64,000 bases of DNA from Bacteroidales bacterium (GCA_023231005.1 JALNWG010000002.1:1-64000), one strand, 5' to 3'. Positions 34,249 to 43,749 are shown, numbered from the stretch's first letter. Notes: generated by a model not told the origin, from the sequence alone. Numbers and translations: made by a program.

Positions 34249-34280
34249 TTGACAACCACAGTTTTCAGCGTTTATATTTG
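34249..34280 (+). promoter_or_regulatory. Strong -33/-7 promoter of the second LruC lipoprotein gene
   Basis: TTG (34249-34251), 21 bases, then TATATTTG (34273-34280). The TTG that opens the longest frame is itself the -33 element, so the start codon is the ATG at 34339 after a leader of about 54 bases. No terminator is visible between the two lipoprotein genes. Confidence 0.7.
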
Positions 34281-34338
34281 CACTAATTATAAATTGTTTA
34301 TCTTAGTGGAAGGAATTAAAAACCAAAAACCATCAGTC

Positions 34339-37300
34339 ATGAAATTAAAAATTATTGCATTGGGACTTGCTCTTACCGCGTCCGTCTTGTTTTTATCCGG
34401 ATGCCGCAAGAACTCTTCAAATGATAATCCTATTTCGAATCCCACGAAATTTTCCGAATTGAAAGTTAATCGTTCATTCACCTTTGCGAACTTCATCTCA
34501 TTAAATGTGAACATCCGGGTTAGTTCATCTGCCTCAAGCAAAATGAACATCATCCAGATCTATCAGGATGATCCAAGTAATGGGAAGTTAATTATTTCAG
34601 GGGTTACCATAGGAAGCCAGGCTTATACTAACACCATCAGGATTCCTAAAACGGTTAAATCTCTCTACATTTCTTATACTTCTTCTGATGGTAAATATGA
34701 ATCCGCAATTGTAACTATCAATGGCTCAAATCTGGATTATGTTTTTGGTGGAAAGAAGTCTGCTGGGAATATCGAAAATATTTGCGGAACTGGTACTCCA
34801 ATAACTACAAATCAAGATCATGTTACCATTTTTTCGGATCAAACCTATTATGTTCCTTACGGATCAACTGTGACCATCCATGATCTCAAAGTTAAAGACG
34901 GAGGAACATTTAACAACTGTGGCACTGTAACTGTACACAGCTTAGATCTAAGCGCAACTGATGGCACAATCAATAACAACGGCACATTTACGTTTGAACC
35001 AAATTGCATTGATCTAAAGGGAACTTTTAACAACAATGGAGTTTTAAATGTTACAGGGAATGGTCAACTGAAAACAAATTCAGGTGGCAATATAATCAAC
35101 AACTGTAAAATGATTGTTGAAGGGGATGTTTTCACCACAGGAAGCGGTAGTTTTACAAACAACGGCTATCTGAAAATAACCGAAGACCATGGACATAAAT
35201 CAAGTAATGAAGGAAGCCATTGGAATTATGGTAGTATTAAAACAACCGGTGGCGGTGTACTTATCTTAGGCCCTCAAAGTTTGATTGATTGTCAATATTT
35301 TGAGCTGGAAAGTGATTGTAACGGACCTGAATCCGCTTCGTATGCCGGCATTAAAACTATTGACGGGAAGACAACCGGTAACGCACACATCAATGGCTAT
35401 GTGGATTTTTTTAGCACCGGCACAATTCAGCCAGACCAAGGTCACTATGGTCCTCATGTAACTTACGGTGAAAATCAACCGGTTATTCCCAGTTGCTCAA
35501 ATCCGATTGCACCAGTTATCACCAGTTCCCTAACAGCCGGTGGTACAGCTAACCAGGCTATCACGCCATACGTGATCACAGCCACGGGGACCGAAGTGAT
35601 AACGTATACTGCAACCAATCTGCCTTCAGGTCTTACCTTAAACAGCGGAACACATACCATTTCAGGGACTGTTTCTACTGCTGGAACTTACTATATTATT
35701 CTAACTGCTGATAATTCAGTTGGCACCGACACTAAAACTTTAGTCCTTACCATTGGTGCTCCAGGTACTCCACCGGTTATCACCAGTCCTACAATAGCCT
35801 CAGCCACAGCTGGTAGTCCCTTCAGCTATACCATCACAGCTACAGGAACCAATACACCAGCTTGTCCTTTGACCTTCACAGCCAGTCCTTTGCCTGCCGG
35901 GCTTACTTTGTCTGGCGATGTAATCAGTGGATCTCCAACTGCTGCAAACACGTATGATATCACCCTCACAGCAACAAATTGCAACGGTTCTAATGCTAAA
36001 CATCTTATCTTAACCGTTGGAGCCGCAGGTGTTGCCCCCTCAATTACAAGTTCGCTCACTGCTAACGGTACAGCAGGAACGGTATTTACTCCATATACGG
36101 TAACTGCCAGCGGAACTGCTCCCATTGACTTCGATGCAACCAATTTGCCAAGTGGACTTACTTACGATAATAATACACACCAGATTACCGGAAACCCAAC
36201 CACTCCCGGAATTACTGAAGTAATCCTGACTGCATCGAATGTTTACGGAACCGATGTTAAAACGCTTGTTATCACAATTGCACAAGGTGCCGGAACACCT
36301 CCGGTAATCCAGCCCCCATATACAGCATCAGGAACCGTTGGATTGCCTTTTACTCCTTACATGATGAGTGTAACGGGCACAACTCCAATAGTTTATTCCG
36401 TTACTAATTTACCCGATGGGCTTTCATTTGATCCAGTTTCTCATGTTATTACAGGAACCCCTTCAACAGCTGGTACATTTTATGTAAATTTAGCAGCAAG
36501 CAGCGATTTTGGTTCCGACAATAGAATACTAGAAATTACAATAACATCCGGTGGCGGTGGATCAATTATTTCTTACTACCCCAATGCTGTTGATTATGGA
36601 ACCTTTGTTTTCGAAGACTTGTGGCCATCTTATGGTGACTATGACTTCAACGATGCCGTAGTGAATTTTCAGTATAAAATCACATCCAATACCCAGAACC
36701 AAATTACCGATATCCAGGCTACATTTATCTTTAAAGCAGCCGGTGCCTCTTTAAACAATGGTTTCGGGTTTATTTTAAATACCAATCCTTCAAACATCGC
36801 CAGTGTTACTGGTTGCACACAGTATGGAAATGCTGTAACCTATGATCCGAAAGGATTTGAAGCCGGCCATTCCAATATGACGGTTATCATCCCTGTTGAT
36901 GCAATAAATACGATGTTCGGAGGAGGGTTTATCAATACAGTCGTTGGTAATCCATACATTCAACCATTTACCAAGATAATCGACATTCATTTTGCAACGC
37001 CACAAGCAAGTGTGGGTGATTTCCCTTGGAATCCGTTTATTTTCCAGAACCAGGTAAGGAGTCACGAAATCCATTTGAAGAACCAACCCAATACCGATTT
37101 CGCAAACCTTGCTTTATTTGGAACTAATATGGACGCATCAAATCCGAGCCAGAATTATTACTATGCTTCATCCACCGGTTTGCCCTGGGCTTTTGAAATC
37201 CCTGTCAACTTCGACTATCCGGCCGAGAAGAATGACATCCTGACCTGTTATAACCATTTTGCCGAATGGGCACAAGGTCCTGTTGGCCCTTCCAATCCTT

Positions 37301-37362
37301 ATAACGATTGGTATATGGACAAAAGCGGTTATAGAAATACCGCAAACCTCTGGCATCCATAA
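34339..37362 (+). CDS. LruC domain-containing surface lipoprotein (second of tandem pair)
   Basis: A 1007-residue paralogue of the gene before it. Signal peptide with lipobox LFLSGC. The N-terminal beta domain is clearly related (SNPTKFSELKVNRSF against SNPSKFTDLKIDPNF in the first copy). The Asn-rich beta-helix-like region is shorter (about 150-370). There are four putative-Ig (He_PIG-type) domains against two in the first copy, and the thrombospondin-3-like calcium motif is absent. The C-terminal LruC domain contains LWPSYGDYDFNDAVVNFQY and ends in a tyrosine-rich part close to that of the first copy. This shows duplication followed by gain or loss of internal modules. An intrinsic terminator follows at 37398-37432. 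An exposed outer-membrane lipoprotein with a binding or structural role is inferred. Confidence 0.9.
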   Translation: MKLKIIALGLALTASVLFLSGCRKNSSNDNPISNPTKFSELKVNRSFTFANFISLNVNIRVSSSASSKMNIIQIYQDDPSNGKLIISGVTIGSQAYTNTIRIPKTVKSLYISYTSSDGKYESAIVTINGSNLDYVFGGKKSAGNIENICGTGTPITTNQDHVTIFSDQTYYVPYGSTVTIHDLKVKDGGTFNNCGTVTVHSLDLSATDGTINNNGTFTFEPNCIDLKGTFNNNGVLNVTGNGQLKTNSGGNIINNCKMIVEGDVFTTGSGSFTNNGYLKITEDHGHKSSNEGSHWNYGSIKTTGGGVLILGPQSLIDCQYFELESDCNGPESASYAGIKTIDGKTTGNAHINGYVDFFSTGTIQPDQGHYGPHVTYGENQPVIPSCSNPIAPVITSSLTAGGTANQAITPYVITATGTEVITYTATNLPSGLTLNSGTHTISGTVSTAGTYYIILTADNSVGTDTKTLVLTIGAPGTPPVITSPTIASATAGSPFSYTITATGTNTPACPLTFTASPLPAGLTLSGDVISGSPTAANTYDITLTATNCNGSNAKHLILTVGAAGVAPSITSSLTANGTAGTVFTPYTVTASGTAPIDFDATNLPSGLTYDNNTHQITGNPTTPGITEVILTASNVYGTDVKTLVITIAQGAGTPPVIQPPYTASGTVGLPFTPYMMSVTGTTPIVYSVTNLPDGLSFDPVSHVITGTPSTAGTFYVNLAASSDFGSDNRILEITITSGGGGSIISYYPNAVDYGTFVFEDLWPSYGDYDFNDAVVNFQYKITSNTQNQITDIQATFIFKAAGASLNNGFGFILNTNPSNIASVTGCTQYGNAVTYDPKGFEAGHSNMTVIIPVDAINTMFGGGFINTVVGNPYIQPFTKIIDIHFATPQASVGDFPWNPFIFQNQVRSHEIHLKNQPNTDFANLALFGTNMDASNPSQNYYYASSTGLPWAFEIPVNFDYPAEKNDILTCYNHFAEWAQGPVGPSNPYNDWYMDKSGYRNTANLWHP

Positions 37363-37397
37363 CATTTTTAGATAATATAGTTTGGTTTTTGTTGGTT

Positions 37398-37432
37398 AAA
37401 AATCCCCGTCATTGCTGCACGGGGATTTTTTT
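37398..37432 (+). terminator. Intrinsic terminator after the LruC pair
   Basis: AAAAATCCCCGT (37398-37409) pairs perfectly with ACGGGGATTTTT (37419-37430), with a nine-base loop and a T-run to 37432. The A-tract on the other side could also serve the convergent MFS gene. Confidence 0.88.
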
Positions 37433-37453
37433 ATTCTGTTTTGTTAGATATTC

Positions 37454-38713
37454 TCACTGTTTTACAACTTTGCCATTCGTTGTCCTGAACACAAAAGCCA
37501 GATAACAAACTACCAGAAACACAGCTATCCCGGAAATCAGAAACATGACTTTGGGGCCAATGGTGAACCAGAATATGCCGGCAAGGCTGCTCGCGATCAT
37601 GGTACAAATACTGGCTGCACTATTATAGAACCCGATTGCGGTAGCAGTTTCCGACTTATCGGCGAGATTCGACAGGAGCGCTTTTGAAATACCCTCGGTG
37701 CATGCAGCATAGATTCCATAAAAGAAAAAGAGAATTCCGAACATGAACAGTGAAGTGGCAAACCCCATACAGGAGTACACAATGGAAAAAAGCAACAGTC
37801 CGGTAATCAACATGGTTTTCAAACCAATTTTATCTGCCAGAGCACCTATTGGATATGAAAACAAAGCGTATACCAGATTATAAAAGATATAAACTCCGAT
37901 CATCAGAGTATCGGAAAGATGCTGTTCTTTCAATGCCAGCAATAAAAAAGCATCGGAACTGTTGAACAAAGTAAAGACCAGAAGTCCGGAAACCAAGTAA
38001 CGGAAATCCGGTGAAGCCTTTTTCCAGTATTTGAGGTAGGAGAAGAAACCAACTTTCGGGGATGTGCTTAAAGGCTGATGTGGAGATGTACCGATGGATT
38101 GATCCTGTATCTTATCAACTCCAATACCAGTCGACTTCGCCACCCTATCTTTTAATAAAAAAGTCAGGGTAATAGCAATCAGACCCGGGAAAAAGGCGAT
38201 GAAAAACATCCATTTGTACTGACCTGGATAAAAATAAAGGTAGATCAGCGCCAGAATGGGGCCGATGGCTGCTCCAATCGTATCCATCGAACGGTGGAAA
38301 CCAAATACCTTTCCCTTATGCTCTTTGGTGGTCTCATCACTGAGCATGGCATCGCGGGCGCTGGTACGAATACCTTTGCCAAACCTGTCAAGAGTACGGG
38401 CAAAAAATATCCAGACAGGAAAAGTGAAAATGGCCATGAGTGGTTTCGAGATCGCACTTAAAATATATCCCCAACGAACAAAAGGAACCCGTTTTTGCCA
38501 AACATCAGAAAGATGGCCAAAATATCCTTTACTTATTCCGGCAGTAGCCTCTGCAACTCCTTCCAAAATCCCGATCAGCATCACCGAAAAACCAATCGAC
38601 TTGAGATAGACCGGCATGATCGGATATAACATCTCGCTGGCAACATCCGTAAAAAGGCTGACAAAGGAAACCAGCAGGACGGTTCTGGTGAAAATTTTAC
38701 GTTTATCAGGCAT
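37454..38713 (-). CDS. Major facilitator superfamily transporter
   Basis: A 419-residue inner-membrane transporter with about 12 predicted helices in two halves joined by a charged loop (about 190-235). The N-terminal part FVSLFTDVASEMLYPIMPVYL, the loop DVWQKRVPFVRWGYILSAISKP and GIRTSARDAMLSDET resemble the MFS subgroup often annotated as permeases of unknown substrate; no specific substrate can be named. I use the ATG at 38713; the frame is open to a TTG at 38719. It follows the M1 aminopeptidase gene by about 43 bases on the same strand, so it may be co-transcribed, perhaps for uptake of released amino acids or dipeptides, which is speculation. Confidence 0.92.
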   Translation of the reverse strand: MPDKRKIFTRTVLLVSFVSLFTDVASEMLYPIMPVYLKSIGFSVMLIGILEGVAEATAGISKGYFGHLSDVWQKRVPFVRWGYILSAISKPLMAIFTFPVWIFFARTLDRFGKGIRTSARDAMLSDETTKEHKGKVFGFHRSMDTIGAAIGPILALIYLYFYPGQYKWMFFIAFFPGLIAITLTFLLKDRVAKSTGIGVDKIQDQSIGTSPHQPLSTSPKVGFFSYLKYWKKASPDFRYLVSGLLVFTLFNSSDAFLLLALKEQHLSDTLMIGVYIFYNLVYALFSYPIGALADKIGLKTMLITGLLLFSIVYSCMGFATSLFMFGILFFFYGIYAACTEGISKALLSNLADKSETATAIGFYNSAASICTMIASSLAGIFWFTIGPKVMFLISGIAVFLVVCYLAFVFRTTNGKVVKQ

Positions 38714-38756
38714 GATCAATAAAAATTGAAGTAGGAGTATATTTTTGCTTTACATG

Positions 38757-41138
38757 TTAATTTACCCTGTTTAATTGTTTTAAATATTCTTTTGCCGCAC
38801 TGCTAAGTTTGTTATTCCAGTGTTTTCCTGCCAATTCGGCATAACGTTGCGTTTCAGCATCAGAATAGTTCAGTTTTGTCAACAAATTAAAAGCATTTAT
38901 TCGTGTTTCAAATTCGTACTGTGGACTACCATAATGGATCACCTCCTTTAAATAATCTTTCTTTCCGCTCAAGATGGCAATTTCCAGCCATTTCATCCGG
39001 ATATTCTTTCCCCGCCACCCTTCCATGGTTTTTGTCAGGTCGAGATATTCTTCGCAGTGTGATGGGAAGGAACGGCAAAGCCCATCCAAAGCCAATTCCA
39101 CGTTAAGATAGCTGGAATCACAAAGGAGTCCTTCAACCGTGCTTTGAAGTAAATCGGGGATTGGATTCAGATTTTTCAAAGCAGCTTTCCTTACATTTGC
39201 ATCCTTATCATAAAGGGCCTGACGGAAAATTTCCATTACTTCAGGAGATTTATCAGCCAAAAGCTGCCCCAGTATCTCAGATTTAATCAGCCAAAAGGTT
39301 TCCCGGTGAAAGGAAGAAATCAATGCATCCACTTTCCCGGTTATCGTATTCTGCCGTAACGCAATCCAGGCATCATATCGGTCGATCATGTTTTTCGAAT
39401 TTACAGCTTGAGCCATCAGCTGATCCGGGGTTTTGTTATAGGTAATTTTTTTCAGAATCTTTCTCCCCGGATCAAATAAAACAAAATCTACCGTTTTTTT
39501 TGTCGGATTGGGGATAACAAATTCGTGGTGTTTTTTTTCAATCCAGGGTATACGGCTGTCTACGGTTCCATCCTTGTAATGGACTTCTATGGTAATTGGC
39601 ATTTTGAATAATCCGTTCAACTCATTAACATCCTGGATTTGAGACACTTTAACCAAGGTCCCCATATTCCCTATTGAATCGATGATTACAGAGTCGGAGA
39701 CCAGGTAATGAGGTTCTCCTCCCCTTAAAACCCATTGATCAAAAAACCAATTGTAAGGTTTCCCGGTTGATTCATAGACACAACGAATAAAATCATTTGT
39801 CTCCGCATTTTTAAAACCATACTTTTCGAGATAATGTTTTATGGCTTGATGAAAGCCCTCCTCCCCCATTACATCCCTAAGCATATCAATCACCAAAGAC
39901 CCTTTTTGATAGATCCGTTGAGTTCCACCCTGACTTCCTCCAACAGGGAAATTATTTTTTTTAGCGGCTTCAAATGCCAGAAACATCTCATCATTCCTGA
40001 TATTCTGATAGTAATCTTCCCCGTAAATATATTTTTCAAACATCTTGGCATAATAGGTTCCAAAACTTTCGGTAAGCCATACATCCCGGTTAACAAAATG
40101 GCTGACATAGTTCCCGAACCATTGATGGGCCAATTCATGGGCATTTACATTCACATAATTCCGTTGCCACCAAGCGCTGGGGTCAATCAGCATATAGTCA
40201 CCAAAAACCGTGCTGGTAGTGGTTTCCATTGCACCGTACATATAATCTATCACTGGTGCCTCCCGATAAACAGGATAAGGATACTTTACTCCCATTTCTT
40301 TTTCGAAAAAACCAAACATTTGTTCGGTGTATTTGTAAGTAACAGGAACCCGGTCGTCCATACCGGTGTAATACCAGAATTCGAGAGGGACCCCGCGGGC
40401 AGTTTGAGAAGTCTTAAATTCGTAATCGCCTATTACCAATGCGGTGGAAAAGAAAGGATGATTATTCTTCATAGCATAATGCCAGGTTCGGGATCCGTCT
40501 TGATTCTCCTTGATTTCGATCCGTTCACCATTTGAAAAAACGCGATAATGCTTATCAAAAGTGATGAACATATCCATTGTAATTCGTCCCTCCATGTATG
40601 GCAACCAGCCATGAGGCCGATGAGCCCAGATCTGTTTCCGCTTACCAGCTTCCTCGGGCCGCCAGCCAATAAAATAGATCCCTCCCGCCTTAGGAGTAGC
40701 AGTATAAACAATGGTAATACTCCCCTTCCCATGTTGGGCTGTATCGCTTTCCTGAAATAGGTCTTTATCTGGTGAAAATCGGATATTGGATCCAACATCC
40801 AGAACCAAATTATTTCCACTCTGATGAAATTTAACAGACTGATTGTTCATTTCAACCGATTTGATTTTGAAATCAGGAGTATAAAAAACAATAGAATCAA
40901 CAGGCATCCTGTTTGGAGTAAACGTAAACTCCGCGCTCCCTTTCACTAAGTTTTGTTCAGGCAAAAAATCAACATGGGCAGTAAGGTGATGTATCGTAAT
41001 CGGAAGATCCGGGGGAATTGAGGCCGGGTCGGCATACCAGGTAACTGTTTTTTCCTGAGAAAACGAAATGACCGGGAATACTAGGAGGATCATAATAATC
41101 GATCGGATACATTTTTTGAGTAAATTTGTGTGCTGCAT
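38757..41138 (-). CDS. Exported M1 family metallo-aminopeptidase with HEAT-like C-terminal domain
   Basis: A 793-residue zinc aminopeptidase. Signal peptide about 1-28 (ending ISFSQ). The M1 catalytic domain has the zinc motif HELAH (334-338) with the third ligand Glu357 exactly 19 residues later (WLTESFG). The exopeptidase motif, normally GxMEN, reads GAMET (302-306), so the last residue differs. The C-terminal ~220 residues are helical repeats (DANVRKAALKNLNPIPD and similar), like the HEAT or ERAP1-C-like domain of M1 enzymes. It would remove N-terminal amino acids from peptides in the periplasm. It has its own -7 box at 41165-41172 and is divergent from a histidine kinase gene 43 bases away. 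Confidence 0.95.
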   Translation of the reverse strand: MQHTNLLKKCIRSIIMILLVFPVISFSQEKTVTWYADPASIPPDLPITIHHLTAHVDFLPEQNLVKGSAEFTFTPNRMPVDSIVFYTPDFKIKSVEMNNQSVKFHQSGNNLVLDVGSNIRFSPDKDLFQESDTAQHGKGSITIVYTATPKAGGIYFIGWRPEEAGKRKQIWAHRPHGWLPYMEGRITMDMFITFDKHYRVFSNGERIEIKENQDGSRTWHYAMKNNHPFFSTALVIGDYEFKTSQTARGVPLEFWYYTGMDDRVPVTYKYTEQMFGFFEKEMGVKYPYPVYREAPVIDYMYGAMETTTSTVFGDYMLIDPSAWWQRNYVNVNAHELAHQWFGNYVSHFVNRDVWLTESFGTYYAKMFEKYIYGEDYYQNIRNDEMFLAFEAAKKNNFPVGGSQGGTQRIYQKGSLVIDMLRDVMGEEGFHQAIKHYLEKYGFKNAETNDFIRCVYESTGKPYNWFFDQWVLRGGEPHYLVSDSVIIDSIGNMGTLVKVSQIQDVNELNGLFKMPITIEVHYKDGTVDSRIPWIEKKHHEFVIPNPTKKTVDFVLFDPGRKILKKITYNKTPDQLMAQAVNSKNMIDRYDAWIALRQNTITGKVDALISSFHRETFWLIKSEILGQLLADKSPEVMEIFRQALYDKDANVRKAALKNLNPIPDLLQSTVEGLLCDSSYLNVELALDGLCRSFPSHCEEYLDLTKTMEGWRGKNIRMKWLEIAILSGKKDYLKEVIHYGSPQYEFETRINAFNLLTKLNYSDAETQRYAELAGKHWNNKLSSAAKEYLKQLNRVN

Positions 41139-41164
41139 TGGTTGTGTTTAAGCGGATCCAGAGC

Positions 41165-41172
41165 CAAAAGTA
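41165..41172 (-). promoter_or_regulatory. Putative -7 box for the M1 aminopeptidase gene
   Basis: The minus strand reads TACTTTTG, an exact TAnnTTTG match, 26 bases before the ATG at 41138. It lies within the 43-base gap to the divergent kinase gene, so its -33 region must lie inside the start of that gene. Confidence 0.45.
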
Positions 41173-41181
41173 CTAAAAACC

Positions 41182-42252
41182 ATGAAGAATCATTCCATTC
41201 GTTGGAAACTCGTTGTTAACTTTCTGTTACCAATAGCAGGGATTCTGCTTGTTTTGTGTATCCTCACATTTTTCACATTAAGCTCTTGGTTTCAAAACCA
41301 TGTTCATACAGATGAATCACATTTTCTGCTTTGGGTATTACGGGGTTTGGTTTTATTTTTCCTCCTGATGGCTCTTGTGATTGCCATCCGGTTCTTTCAT
41401 TTTGTCAAGCGGGAGATCACAAACCCCCTGGTCTTAATCAAAGAAGCCACCCGGGATCTGGGGGAAGGAAAATACGAGATAGAGCTTCCTGTAGTAACAC
41501 GGGATGAAATCGGTGCCCTAATCATGTCATTTATTGTGATGTCACGGCAATTCAGGGAGAAAACCGCTGATCTGCATCAGGAACGGATGGGACGGATGCG
41601 ATCTGTGATTGATGGAGAGGAGTTGGAACGCCAACGATTGTCGCGCGAACTTCACGATGGCATCGGGCAACTTCTCATCGCCATAAAACTGCGATTGGAA
41701 AGCCTGCTTTATCAAGAAGAAAAAGAGATCCGGGGATCAATTCAGGAGTTGAAAAAATATCTTGACCAGATCATTGATGAAGTACGCCGAATTTCAAACA
41801 ACCTCATGCCATCAGTGCTGGAAGCTTTTGGCCCGGTAATTGCGTTCCGGAATCTTTTTGCCGACACAGAGGAGTTAAGCGGATTGAAAATTCATTTTGA
41901 GGCAAAGGGCGATTTCGACAATCTTGATAAAAAGATCAAAACCTATATATACCGGTTGGCCCAGGAAGGTTTGAGCAACATTGTAAAACATGCAGCGGCT
42001 CAGGAGGTTTGGGTAAATCTTGACCGGAAAGGGGATTGCCTCACCCTGGTAATCCGTGATAACGGGAAAGGATTTTTACCGGAAGTAGCCGGAAAAGATG
42101 GTGGAAACGGAATCCATAACATGCGTGAACGAACCAATTTGCTGAAAGGACATATCGATTTCAACTCTGTTTTAGGAAAAGGAACAACCATTACCGTAAA
42201 TATTCCAATCATTATACCGTATGCCAACAATATCGATTTTCCTCGTGGATGA
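41182..42252 (+). CDS. Sensor histidine kinase, NarL/DegS-type (HisKA_3)
   Basis: A 356-residue membrane kinase. Two transmembrane helices (about 8-34 and 48-72) enclose a very short outside loop, so it probably senses within the membrane or cytoplasm. A HAMP domain follows (about 70-122), then the HisKA_3 dimerisation domain with the phospho-accepting His158 in ERQRLSRELHDGIGQ, and a HATPase_c domain with the N box LAQEGLSNIVKHA and DNGKGF. It overlaps the response regulator gene by 32 bases, so the two are a cognate, translationally coupled pair. The signal is unknown. The pair is followed without a gap by pantothenate genes. Confidence 0.95.
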   Translation: MKNHSIRWKLVVNFLLPIAGILLVLCILTFFTLSSWFQNHVHTDESHFLLWVLRGLVLFFLLMALVIAIRFFHFVKREITNPLVLIKEATRDLGEGKYEIELPVVTRDEIGALIMSFIVMSRQFREKTADLHQERMGRMRSVIDGEELERQRLSRELHDGIGQLLIAIKLRLESLLYQEEKEIRGSIQELKKYLDQIIDEVRRISNNLMPSVLEAFGPVIAFRNLFADTEELSGLKIHFEAKGDFDNLDKKIKTYIYRLAQEGLSNIVKHAAAQEVWVNLDRKGDCLTLVIRDNGKGFLPEVAGKDGGNGIHNMRERTNLLKGHIDFNSVLGKGTTITVNIPIIIPYANNIDFPRG

Positions 42253-42880
42253 CCACCAGTTGGTTCGAGACGGGATCAAAGCCCTTCTGATTGGAGTAGC
42301 CGACCTCGTTATCCTTGGAGAAGCTTCTTCCGGGAAGGAATGTTTTGAAAAAATCGCAGTCACCCAACCCGACATTCTGATTCTTGATATCTCTTTGCCC
42401 GACACTTCCGGTATTGAAATTACCAAACGGATCACGGAAGAATATCCGAACACCCGGGTATTGATTCTTTCGATGTATACAGATGAAGATTTCATCCTGA
42501 ATTCCGTTAAAGCCGGAGCCAGGGGTTATCTCCCGAAAAACACCTCCCGGGAAGAGCTGCTCAATGCAATCTATGCAATCTATGAAGGAGAAGAATTCTT
42601 TGCCGACTCCATCTCCCGGATTATGATGAAAAGCTATGTTAGAAAATCAAAAGAAGATGATACCATAATACAGCGTGGGCCCATTCCGCTTACCAGCCGC
42701 GAAATTGAAATCCTGAAACTTTTTGCCGAGGGATTCATCAATAAGGAGATCAGCGATCAGCTTGACATCAGTATCCGGACGGTGGAAACACATAAGAACC
42801 ACATCATGAAAAAGCTCGAACTAAAATCAACAGTAGAGCTGATCAAATATGCTATAAAAAACAAAGTAGTTGAGTTATAA
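42221..42880 (+). CDS. NarL/LuxR-type response regulator
   Basis: A 219-residue DNA-binding regulator. The receiver domain has the acidic pair Asp10-Asp11 (LVDDHQLVRDG), the phospho-acceptor Asp56 (ILILDISLP) and the conserved Lys in GYLPKNTS. A LuxR-type helix-turn-helix covers about residues 150-215 (LTSREIEILKLFAEGFINKEI, then DISIRTVETHKNHIMKKL). Partner of the overlapping histidine kinase. Its stop codon lies only 8 bases before panC, so it shares a transcript with the pantothenate genes and may control that transcript or targets elsewhere; the sequence does not decide. Confidence 0.95.
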   Translation: MPTISIFLVDDHQLVRDGIKALLIGVADLVILGEASSGKECFEKIAVTQPDILILDISLPDTSGIEITKRITEEYPNTRVLILSMYTDEDFILNSVKAGARGYLPKNTSREELLNAIYAIYEGEEFFADSISRIMMKSYVRKSKEDDTIIQRGPIPLTSREIEILKLFAEGFINKEISDQLDISIRTVETHKNHIMKKLELKSTVELIKYAIKNKVVEL

Positions 42881-42888
42881 TTTAAATC

Positions 42889-43737
42889 ATGAAAACATTC
42901 AACACAATTAATGAAACGAAAAAGTACCTGAATCCGTTTCACAAAAAAGGACAATCCATCGGGTTTATTCCCACCATGGGTGCCTTGCATGAAGGACATC
43001 TCACCCTGATCCGGAAATCAAAAGCAGCCAACGACCTTACCGTTTGCAGCATTTTTGTCAATCCCATTCAATTCAACAACAAGGAAGATCTGGCAAAATA
43101 CCCCCGAAATCTTGTTTTAGATTCCAAATTACTGTCCGAAAACGGATGTGATGTTTTGTTTGCCCCTGAGGTCCAGGAGCTTTATCCCGAAAGTGAACCC
43201 CAAACGCTGGATGTTGATTTCGGAGATCTCGCTAAGGTGATGGAGGGGAAATTCCGTCCAGGCCATTTCAACGGCGTTGCGATTGTAGTAAAAAAATTGT
43301 TTGATATTGTTAATCCGACACGTTCCTATTTTGGTAAAAAGGATTATCAGCAAATTGCCATCATCCGTCACATGGTTGACGTACTGAATATTCCAATAGA
43401 AATTGTTAAGTGCGAAACAACCCGGGAAACGGATGGATTAGCCATGAGCTCTCGCAACCTGCGTCTCACTGTTGGGGAACGGAAAACAGCTCCCTGGATT
43501 CATCAAGTTTTATTGAAGGTAAAGGAGAAATCGGGGACACTTCCAGTAGGCCAGTTGAAAGAATGGGCGATCAAGAAAATTCAGGAAGAATCTTCTTTGA
43601 AGGTCGAATATTTTGAAATTGCAGAAAAAGAAAGTCTGATGCCGATAGAGAACTGGCAACAAAACGGAAACGCGGTGGCTCTTACTGCAGTTTTTCTGGG
43701 AGATGTCCGGTTGATCGACAATATTGAACTTTTTTAG
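42889..43737 (+). CDS. panC: Pantothenate synthetase (PanC)
   Basis: A 282-residue cytosolic ligase that joins pantoate and beta-alanine using ATP, the last step of pantothenate synthesis. Signatures: GFIPTMGALHEGHLTLIRKSK with the ATP-binding HxGH-like loop, CSIFVNPIQFNNKEDLAKYPR, KVMEGKFRPGHFNGVAIVV, PTRSYFGKKDYQQIAIIRHM and ETDGLAMSSRNLRL. Length is normal. It starts 8 bases after the response regulator gene and is followed by panD after 12 bases, so beta-alanine supply and use are encoded together. Confidence 0.98.
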   Translation: MKTFNTINETKKYLNPFHKKGQSIGFIPTMGALHEGHLTLIRKSKAANDLTVCSIFVNPIQFNNKEDLAKYPRNLVLDSKLLSENGCDVLFAPEVQELYPESEPQTLDVDFGDLAKVMEGKFRPGHFNGVAIVVKKLFDIVNPTRSYFGKKDYQQIAIIRHMVDVLNIPIEIVKCETTRETDGLAMSSRNLRLTVGERKTAPWIHQVLLKVKEKSGTLPVGQLKEWAIKKIQEESSLKVEYFEIAEKESLMPIENWQQNGNAVALTAVFLGDVRLIDNIELF

Positions 43738-43745
43738 TAATTTTG
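43738..43745 (+). promoter_or_regulatory. TAnnTTTG match immediately before panD
   Basis: TAATTTTG matches the -7 box exactly but ends only 4 bases before the panD ATG, so a transcript from it would be essentially leaderless. It overlaps the panC stop codon. It may be chance in AT-rich sequence. Confidence 0.25.
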
Positions 43746-43749
43746 CAGC

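Noticed and set aside
39834..40535. 233-codon plus-strand frame inside the M1 aminopeptidase gene
   Set aside because: Antisense to the conserved catalytic domain; composition unlike neighbouring proteins and no recognisable motif.
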